35,298 nucleotides of DNA, from positions 1 to 35,298 of the forward strand of contig BAAFSQ010000093.1 in the NCBI GenBank assembly GCA_054661495.1, given 5' to 3'. This DNA is from Zygophlyctis sp. KS116 (taxonomy: Eukaryota; Chytridiomycota). Both the position numbers and the translations under genes were made by a program. The first letter of the stretch is position 1, and the number at the start of each line of letters is the position of its first letter. Shown in pieces: positions 26,354-35,298 of the stretch. The notes under the pieces were generated by a model. That model searched no databases. It was not told the origin of the DNA and saw only the letters and a list, made by a program, of their open reading frames with translations.

Positions 26354-27898
26354 ATGCAACAACTCAAAGTAAATTTCAAACAATTGTACAGAAACTGTAT
26401 ATTAAACGATTGGATTTTAGTCATCCCGATTGAAACGCACAATGATCCGGACTGGTGGAAATCTCATATATTAACAAATGCCTTTTCTAGACATGAATTT
26501 CTAAATTTAAATTCTGAAAAAGTTTTAGTTGGAAATGGGGAAATTTACCGGGGGTTATTTATATCTATCAAATTGATGATTTATTGGAAATTTTCATTTC
26601 CACGGGTACTGCATAAATTTAAAAATTTGATTGCTTTTCATCTTTCCAAGAGATCAAAGCATGGAGGTGGAACGGAACAAAAAAAATTCTCGCGTATTGA
26701 GATGCCGGACAAGACTTGTAAATCATTAGCTCAAAATACCCCTAAATGGAGAGTAGTTAAACCAATTCCGCCTCTAATGATCCCGAATAGAATTATGCAG
26801 GAATCTAATCAGGCGAATAGATCAAAAACAATCATTAAAGTTCCAAAATATTTGAGTGAAAGTTCTGATAAAGACTCTTATAAAATACTGCTGTTAATCA
26901 GGGAATTGGCGTTATCTCAAGAAAGAGAAGAAAATTTAAATGATTTAATTTCCAGAGAAAAAGAAGAGCATAAAAAGGTAGAATTGGATTTCTCGCGTAC
27001 ACGGCAAGAGTTGGACGATTTACATAAAAAGCAACAATCATTACATCATCAATTAAGAGAATCATCTAAAATCATTTCACACTATGAACAGGAAATATCA
27101 GTACTAAGGAATAAACCGTGTATTGCTAAAAGTTCAATTGGAGTTGGAACAGATTTTATTATTTCTGAAATCTCAAAAGTCAACAATTCGAGCTTCAAAT
27201 CTAATACAAAACAAGTAAATCCTGCTGATCTCGAGTATTTTCTGAAATTATGCCGTCAAAATGAAATGAGTATTTCATACATGGTTGAGCCAAGTGAAAA
27301 ATTAGATACAGCATCATCAATTTCTGAATCGATAAGTTCATTTGCTGATCAAAAAATACAAATTCTTAATGATTCTCACTTGGAGAATATTGTCGCAGAA
27401 ACGAATCAGTCTAAATCTTTTAAAAAAATTCATATGGGAATACAGACAGAAAAACAGAGTGATTGTTCAAAAGAAATTAAGGTAGATCCTACGCCAGAAG
27501 ACTTGAAGTTTATTATGAATGCATACTCTGAAAATAGATCTGCTACATCAAAAAAGGAACCAATTCATGAAAATACAGTTTCCTTCAAAGATCGGATAAG
27601 GATTTTCAGTAAAAATCCATGCTTCAAAACTTCACCAAAAAATTCAATTTGTACATGTGTTAAAAAATCAGAAATCTCTAAAAGCTCTACTGAATCTTCT
27701 CAATCAAATAATGATTTATATTTATTACAAGATGAAACATCTATGCTATTACCATTACCGGATCTACTCGCAGAATTAGAATCAAGTTATAAGTCTATAG
27801 AAATAATGGAAATAGAACAAGATAAAATCTTTGTTCAGGAGGATATGTGCGAAAAGAATGATGATTTGAGTAATTTGATTCAAATTTTGAATTTTTAA
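26354..27898 (+). CDS. Unrecognised coiled-coil protein
   Basis: Intronless, 514 residues from the ATG at 26354 (the frame is open 48 nt further upstream without an ATG). Residues ~20-105 are mixed with Trp- and aromatic-rich parts. A coiled coil is obvious at ~185-255 (LALSQEREENLNDLISREKE, RTRQELDDLHKKQQSLHHQL). The rest is Ser/Lys/Glu-rich with two similar segments, KQVNPADLEYFLKLCRQNEM and KEIKVDPTPEDLKFIMNAYS, which look like a repeated P-x-D-L-x-[YF] motif. No TM or signal peptide. A cytoskeletal or centrosomal scaffold is possible; no family is recognised. Confidence 0.75.
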   Translation: MQQLKVNFKQLYRNCILNDWILVIPIETHNDPDWWKSHILTNAFSRHEFLNLNSEKVLVGNGEIYRGLFISIKLMIYWKFSFPRVLHKFKNLIAFHLSKRSKHGGGTEQKKFSRIEMPDKTCKSLAQNTPKWRVVKPIPPLMIPNRIMQESNQANRSKTIIKVPKYLSESSDKDSYKILLLIRELALSQEREENLNDLISREKEEHKKVELDFSRTRQELDDLHKKQQSLHHQLRESSKIISHYEQEISVLRNKPCIAKSSIGVGTDFIISEISKVNNSSFKSNTKQVNPADLEYFLKLCRQNEMSISYMVEPSEKLDTASSISESISSFADQKIQILNDSHLENIVAETNQSKSFKKIHMGIQTEKQSDCSKEIKVDPTPEDLKFIMNAYSENRSATSKKEPIHENTVSFKDRIRIFSKNPCFKTSPKNSICTCVKKSEISKSSTESSQSNNDLYLLQDETSMLLPLPDLLAELESSYKSIEIMEIEQDKIFVQEDMCEKNDDLSNLIQILNF

Positions 27899-27940
27899 CT
27901 TTGAAAAAATTCGCGTTTTATAACTTCTCTCTGCTCCAGT

Positions 27941-29624
27941 ATGCATAATCATAGGTTTTATATGGATAAAAAGATTCGAGAGCCTATTGAACCATTTGAG
28001 TTCTGGACTATTCTGGCTGCATGCGGGTTCCTTGTTATCCTAGGTGGGATATTTGCTGGTAAACCAAATATAATCTCAATGGCTAGGTCTGACTATCGGA
28101 CTGATGAGTTTGGATGCTACGAATCTACAGATATTAAGGGCCTCAGGGACCAACCTTGAAAAGATTTATGCAGCACGCATTGAACCAATAAGAAAATCAA
28201 CTCATCTATTACTTGTGACCCTTTTGCTAGGAAATACTATAGTTAATGAAACATTGCCTGTTCTCTTTCACATCATACATTTAGATGGTTATCAGGCTGT
28301 ACTCATTTCTACTGCTCTTATTGTGGTTTTTGGAGAAATTATTCCTCAGGCAGGTAAGTTTAGGCTTTGATTCAGATTATAGTTTGTGTCCGATATGGTT
28401 TAGCAATTGGTGCATTTTTCGCTTGGCCATTAAGGATTATGATGTGGATTTTATATCCAATCGTGTATCCAACTGCAAAGTTGTTGGATTGGTTTTTAGG
28501 GCATGAGCATGGAATTATTTATAAGAGGGCTGAACTAAAGGAATTAGTTAATGTAAGATTTGTAGTATTTACATGAATTAGTTACATGGAGAAGGGCCGT
28601 CTGGTACTTTAAATAAGGATGAGGTCTCTATCGTAAAGGCTGTGTTAGAGTTGAGAGATAAGACTGCTGAGCACACCATGACAAAAATAGATGATGTTTT
28701 CATGCTTCCATTATCTGGAACTTTAAATCGGGAAATGTTTCAGATGGTAGCATATATTTTTTTAATTTTATAGATCATGCAGAAGGGACACTCAAGAGTT
28801 CCTATATATCATCAATCTCGTCAAAATGTTATTGGTGTTGTATTAGTTAAATCCTTAGGTAACAATGAACCTTTTAATAGTAGTAATTTATGAAATGAAT
28901 AAGAATGTTCCATTATCAAATATTCAAATTAGAAGACTTCCAAGGGTCGAAAAGAATACCCCGCTTTTTGAATTGCTTCATGTTTTTCAGTCTGGTGGCT
29001 CTCATATGGCATTAGTTGTAGACCCTGTAACTATTGATGAACCAACCTTCCCGGAATTATTGGTGCATGACTCGCCGCTTTGGGTTCCTGCCAAATATCC
29101 TGATTCAAAAATACGATATAGGATTCTTGGCATTATCACTTTAGAGGATGTCATTGAGGAACTGCTTGGTGAAGAGGTGATTTCTATCATATTTAAAAGT
29201 CTAGATTATCGATGAAACGGATGTATACGTAGATATGAATTCTAAAGTGGAAGTTTTCAGAAGCGATGACTTTAGGCCTTCTTCTCTAATTAACATTATT
29301 CCTCAAATACATTCAGAATCTAAGAAGCCAAATACATCCGAAGCCCCGGATGAATCAACGCACCTTCTGCAGGAAAATGCAGAAGACAAAACGCCAACAT
29401 TCAGGACTTCTTCTAAATTTAAAAAGGACAAAGAAATGATTCCTGCCTCCAAATTAGCGTCAGATGCTACATTAAGAGAAAAGGTTTTAAGGCCTGCTCA
29501 TATCTTTTCACACTTTCCTCGAGAATCTATTGAAGAGAACAGTAGCGATCCAGATATTAGCTGGTCATTAGACGATGGATCTCTTTCTACAAAGGAGCCA
29601 TCGTCTCCACAAATAAATCAATAA
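27941..29624 (+). CDS. CNNM/Mam3-type magnesium or metal-homeostasis membrane protein
   Basis: Seven exons (27941-28058, 28087-28353, 28383-28552, 28582-28746, 28774-28858, 28881-29176, 29205-29624) with introns of 22-29 nt give 506 residues. DUF21/CNNM transmembrane domain: FWTILAACGFLVILGGIFAG, LTIGLMSLDATNLQIL, TLLLGNTIVNETLPVLF, VVFGEIIPQAVCVRYGLAIG. The CBS pair follows: KIDDVFMLPLSG, GHSRVPIYHQSRQNVIGVVL, GGSHMALVV, ILGIITLEDVIEELLGEEII, DETDVYVD. The tail is Ser-rich and acidic. Family members export or regulate Mg2+ (animal CNNM) or act at vacuolar membranes (yeast Mam3). An acceptor with TAGTAG at 28878-28883 allows one-codon variation. Confidence 0.95.
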
Positions 29625-29633
29625 ATTTTTAAA

Positions 29634-30633
29634 TCATTCGTTAATATTAAGTTTCCAGATTCTAACTAGAGAATCATCTCCACCAGTTGCCAATAAGAAT
29701 CCATCAGTATCCAAAGGACACCATTGCAAAGAATTAATTTCATTTCCGCCTTCTGGCAGACTAACAGAGCATAATTCTACTAGTTTATTCTCTTCTTCTT
29801 TTAATATCTTGATGACACTATCTCCTCCACTGGTTGCAATATATTCATGATTTTTAGACCAAGAAACTGAATAAATTGGACGTGAGTGATGATTTTCAAT
29901 TACATGAGATTGTATCCATTTCCCATCTTCCAATACCCATAGCCTTATACTCCTATCATCTGAAACAGACACCAGCTTGTCCCCTTTTTGATTGAAATCT
30001 ATTGACCAAACTGTAGAAATATGTCCAGTTAGTGTATCTGAACAAAACCAATCATCATCATCATCTCTCCAAATTTTAATAGTATCATCCTTTAGTTAAT
30101 ATTATAACAAGGTACGTATGATGCCGAAGCCAATAAATCTTGATTTGGATGCCAAATGACAACTTTAACATCTTGAGTATGTTCTTGTAATACACTTAGA
30201 CATTCAAAATCCGAATCATCCACCAATTCCCAAATCCATACACTCTTATCTCTTCCACAAGTAGCTAATAATGATCCGGAAGCAGACCATGCAACTGATT
30301 TAACTTCATTCTCATGCCCCTCTAGCGAAGCTAAACATTCCGGATCATCACTGGTAATATCCCAAATTAATGTTTGACCGTCAAAACTACCTGATGCAAG
30401 CCACTTTCCGTTTGGAGCATATGCTAATGATCTAATTGTTCTAGTATGTGCATTGTCTATTAAAGTTTTTGATTCCCAATTTTTATCAAAAATTCTAATT
30501 GATTTATCAGAAGATGCAGTGGCTAATGATCTTACAATCGGAGACCATGATACTGCCCATACAGTTTCCGCATGTCCTAAAAATGAATATAAACAAGAGT
30601 ACCTGATAAAGTAGCAACAATCTCCAAGTGCAT
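29634..30633 (-). CDS. CIAO1: Cytosolic iron-sulfur assembly WD40 protein CIAO1/Cia1
   Basis: Three exons (30633-30603, 30576-30116, 30089-29634; introns 26 and 26 nt) give 315 residues forming a seven-blade WD40 propeller. Blade signatures include GHAETVWAVSWSP, TASSDKSIRIF, HTRTIRSLAYAPNGKWLASG, SFDGQTLIWDI, GHENEVKSVAWSASGSLLAT, CGRDKSVWIWE, HTQDVKVVIWHPNQDLLASA and DDRSIRLW. The motif CGRDKSVWIWE with HTQDVKxVxWHP is specific for CIAO1, which carries Fe-S clusters to nuclear and cytosolic apoproteins within the CIA targeting complex. The stop is 9 bp from that of the CNNM gene. Confidence 0.95.
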
Positions 30634-30683
30634 TTGATTAGAACGTAAGCCCTAATTCAATCATTGCTTCAACTTCTTGACGA

Positions 30684-31534
30684 ATGCGACTAGAGCTAAG
30701 AGATTCATTTCTATTTTATCAAATCTATGATGGTCCTTCCAACATCCCATGCTTGATCTTAAACGGAACGTAAGTAAATCTCTATTTAACTAAAGTGCAA
30801 ATGTAACTGATGACTTTGATCAGATCGCTAAAGAGATCTCAAGAGATAGAAGCGTTTGTATATTTGACTATAGGGGGATGGGTAAATCAGGGCCTGAAAC
30901 TCGAGATATTACTTTAATTCAGACTGCAACTGATGCATTTGAGCTTTTAGAGCATTTGGGATGGAAAAAATTCTATTTGATTGGCCATTCATTTGGTGGT
31001 ATAGTTGCGTTGGAGTTGATACTTCTTCTAAGAGGAAGGAATGATTTTGATTGTTGTGGGCTTGTTCTCTTGTCTACTTCTGCAAAGATTTCAGCTCATG
31101 GTTCCTTGAGTTCTATAATTTTCGATAATCTCAGAATCCACTCTATAGGAGTGAATGAGAAATCATATAGCGATATGGATAAGGATTCTAGGATAGCTCT
31201 CTCAAAAGGAATTGTAAAGGCATGTGCACCAGACATTACCACTAGGCATTTTGATCGAGATATTCAAATTATTGAACAGCAAATTTATTTGCAAGATGCG
31301 TTAGAAATAGTTCAAATGCTTCATCTCGTATCGGAAATTAATGTATTAAGTATTATTGGGCTAAAAGATACGGTTAGTGATCCTTTTTATTTTGAACGTA
31401 AGTGCAAAAGTATTTTTAACATTTAGCCATCTTTCAAGAATTTTCAAATATAAAAATATATAGATTAGAGGAGGCATCATTTTGGACATGGTCAAATTGT
31501 TTTCAAGAAACTGTTAATCCAATCAAAATGTTTT

Positions 31535-31542
<8 letters not shown>
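30684..31542 (+). CDS. Alpha/beta hydrolase
   Basis: Three exons (30684-30769, 30796-31397, 31427-31542; introns 26 and 29 nt) give 267 residues. MRLELRDSFLFYQIYDG opens a strand-rich core. IFDYRGMGKSGP and the nucleophile elbow LIGHSFGGIVALEL mark an alpha/beta hydrolase. The acid is probably in SIIGLKDTVSDPFYF. In the called frame the last exon reads YRLEEASFWTWSNC and lacks the expected catalytic His, while the +1 frame of the same DNA reads RRHHFGHGQIVFKK, which looks like the missing His block. A one-base error or lesion near 31460 is therefore possible. The substrate is unknown. The 3' end overlaps the convergent DHX15 gene by 8 bp. Confidence 0.85.
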
Positions 31543-33807
<2,265 letters not shown>

Positions 33808-33998
33808 TTTGAGCAACAGAAAAATTATATGTAGTTTTAGGTCACTAGGATCCTTGAACTGATCTTATCTTTGATATTTTCGGACATGATAATCCAACTT
33901 CAAATCACTTCGGTCGGTGATGACCATCCCATCCAATCCAATCGGTCCAGTCAAACAAACGGATATCTCCGAATCATTCAGTTTACAAATTTTGCTCT
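33808..33998. other. Spacer upstream of DHX15
   Basis: Holds the DHX15 5' flank and the repeated words ATCCCATCCAATCCAATCGG near 33925-33944. I see no gene or RNA structure before the duplicated helicase fragment begins at 33999. Confidence 0.45.
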
Positions 33999-34143
33999 AA
34001 GCCTGATTGGGTTATATACAATGAGTTTGTATTGACTTCTCAAAACTATATCCGCACTGTCAGCGCCATCCGTGGAGAATGGACTTTCGAGATCTCGCAG
34101 TCACACTTTAAATTATCTCGGTTCCCAGATGGATCAGCAAAAC
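33999..34143 (+). pseudogene. Inverted duplicate fragment of DHX15
   Basis: This 145-bp plus-strand piece matches the minus-strand DHX15 coding DNA at about 31653-31798 with only six differences; the first ~89 bp are identical. It encodes PDWVIYNEFVLTSQNYIRTV in the DHX15 frame, then meets a stop soon after the homologous part ends (TAG at 34152-34154). No other helicase sequence flanks it, so it is a truncated copy and not a gene. The downstream Myb gene begins right after it. Confidence 0.9.
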
Positions 34144-34154
34144 TAACTCGCTAG

Positions 34155-35095
34155 AATACGGTAAAAAAACAATCGGGTCTTCATTCAATACGGGAAGAAT
34201 TGAACATTTGTATGCAGTCTTGCATGAGAGTATACGTCAAAATGCGAATGTAAACAGGTCCAAAGACCACGGTCTGAAGGAGATTCGGACATTAAAGGAA
34301 CCCTATAAAAATTGCTGTTTGAAAGACGACGAAATTGCTCCAAGGTAAGCCATTTGAACTTGAAACATGAAAATGCATTGTTTTTTGAGATTAACTTTTG
34401 AGATTCACTCTAAATAATGAAAAATATTCACAGAGAGAAATTAGTTGTTATAAGTCCATAGTAACTGATCCTTAACACATTGATATTTAGCAAAACTTCT
34501 TCAGAATTGAGAAATTTGAAATTTTATGAGGCTGAAACTATCGAGTACGCTTATATTCTTTTGTCTCTAAGGTAGTTTTACAGCGACTGACTTCTAGTAA
34601 GCCACAAGAGAACCAAAATCAGTTTGTCTTCTACGACCATGCCGATTCAAAAAAATCTCAACTGGACAAGGTAACTTACGAACACATTTCTGTTTATAGG
34701 CTGCCGATGATCTTATAAAGAAAAAATATTGCGATCGATTAGTTGAAATTGTTAGTGAAAACACACTCAAAAAGTACTCGTTAAACGGAATGAGTGCCAA
34801 AGAGGAATCTGTCCAAACTATTAATAATGAATCAAAACGCTGCGGGCCGGTTGTGGGAGCTGAAAGATCTTTAAAAAAAGTATTAAAGAAAAGTCAACAA
34901 TCTCCTACCTCTTGCACGCCCTCAAAAAACAAACTTTGGACTGAAGCTGAAATAAATGTTCTCAAATTGGGCGTTCAAATTTATGGAGCAAGAATGGAAT
35001 TGATAAAAGCTCATTTTCCCAATGAATTAAAGAAAAGGTCCGTCCATGGAATGAAGCATAAGTTTAAAAATATGGGATTGATGTCAGGGATATAA
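34155..35095 (+). CDS. Myb/SANT-domain protein, 5' end unresolved
   Basis: Supported exons: ~34155-34344, 34434-34460 (27-nt microexon), 34491-34571, 34598-34670, 34700-35095. Introns are about 89 (perhaps hiding another exon), 30, 26 and 29 nt; phases agree. The first exon is bounded upstream by an acceptor-like AACTAACTCGCTAG at 34141-34154; I find no in-frame ATG, so the start lies further 5' or is lost. The C-terminal Myb reads KLWTEAEINVLKLGVQIYGA then FPNELKKRSVHGMKHKFKNM. The last helix resembles the telobox (V-D-L-K-D-K-x-R-N) of telomere-repeat-binding factors but is divergent. The upstream part is charged and helical with no recognised domain. Telomeric or general DNA binding is inferred. 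Confidence 0.6.
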
Positions 35096-35190
35096 TAAAT
35101 AGGACCTACTCATAAAATCAGTTTTTAAAATTAAAATCAAATTAGCAACATTAACTGCAAAGCCTTATCCCATCCATATGTATCATCAAA

Positions 35191-35298
35191 CTAATTGCAA
35201 GCATTTGCCCAAATTCCAAGAGGAGCTCCCATCTTTAGTAACTTCCGCTTGATGTTTCTTGCACGATCTTTGAGATTGACATTGGTTCTGCGCACTAA
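35191..35298 (-). CDS. Telobox Myb protein, C-terminal fragment at window edge
   Basis: The last 35 codons of a minus-strand gene cut by the right edge. It reads RRTNVNLKDRARNIKRKLLK, then MGAPLGIWANACN and a TAG stop. R-T-N-V-x-L-K-D-[KR]-x-R-N is the telobox third helix found in TRF/Tbf1/plant TRP-type Myb domains that bind TTAGGG-like repeats. It converges on the plus-strand Myb gene with 95 bp between stops. The two C termini are related in layout (K-x-M-G-x...), suggesting paralogues in inverted orientation. Confidence 0.7.
   Translation of the reverse strand, partial: LVRRTNVNLKDRARNIKRKLLKMGAPLGIWANACN

Overview
The window is a gene-dense, AT-rich nuclear segment of a eukaryote. It holds about 27 protein-coding genes, one tRNA gene and two predicted C/D-box snoRNAs in 35.3 kb. 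Most genes are split by ultrashort spliceosomal introns. I could place about 61, nearly all 22-32 nt with GT...TAG or GT...AAG ends, plus one of 49 nt. Many reading frames that look separate are exons of one gene, and removing these introns restores full-length conserved proteins with exact codon phase. Spacers are tiny: divergent start codons lie 24-144 bp apart, one same-strand pair is separated by 1 nt, and two convergent pairs overlap at their stop codons.

The gene set suggests a fungus-like opisthokont (Holomycota) that keeps a mitochondrion with complex I (NDUFA9, plus a Tim17/NDUFA11-like protein) and mitochondrial ClpP. A TPGS2 tubulin polyglutamylase subunit suggests cilia or flagella, hence a zoosporic lineage such as a chytrid, rozellid or aphelid. 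This is inference; no species can be named from sequence alone.

Layout. 1-2414: partial pseudogene copy of a secreted Cys-rich protein, a tail-anchored inositol polyphosphate 5-phosphatase, and a secreted LysM-like protein. 2549-8438 (minus): Tgl3/4/5-type patatin lipase, a 1016-residue multipass-membrane/epimerase fusion (12 exons), and an ING-family PHD protein. 8583-14996 (plus): Sec4/Rab8 GTPase, ClpP, a CBM48 protein, a USP3/44/49-like deubiquitinase, an Nhp10-like HMG protein and NDUFA9. 14993-17587 (minus): ACMSD, two snoRNAs (U38/snR61-like and U33/snR55-like), and an L7Ae-ankyrin protein. 17706-20719: expansin-like protein and GPI-type LRR protein (divergent), then two unrecognised small proteins. 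20865-24847: tRNA-Met, TPGS2, U1A/U2B''-like protein, two tandem R3H/G-patch proteins, and a Tim17-family protein. 25004-29624: intact secreted two-repeat Cys-rich protein, a coiled-coil protein, and a CNNM/Mam3 transporter. 29634-35298: CIAO1, an alpha/beta hydrolase, DHX15/Prp43 helicase, an inverted 145-bp fragment of that helicase, and two convergent Myb/telobox genes at the right edge.

Functional links: Prp43 and two G-patch proteins of the Sqs1 type share the window, together with a U1A/U2B'' spliceosomal protein, which fits an intron-rich genome. ING, USP3-like and Nhp10-like genes form a chromatin group. The secreted and surface genes (LysM-like, expansin-like, LRR, Cys-rich repeats) look like the accessory part, and the duplications and pseudogenes lie among them and near the right end. 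Two apparent single-base frameshifts (about 31.46 kb and 32.43 kb) could be assembly errors or real lesions.
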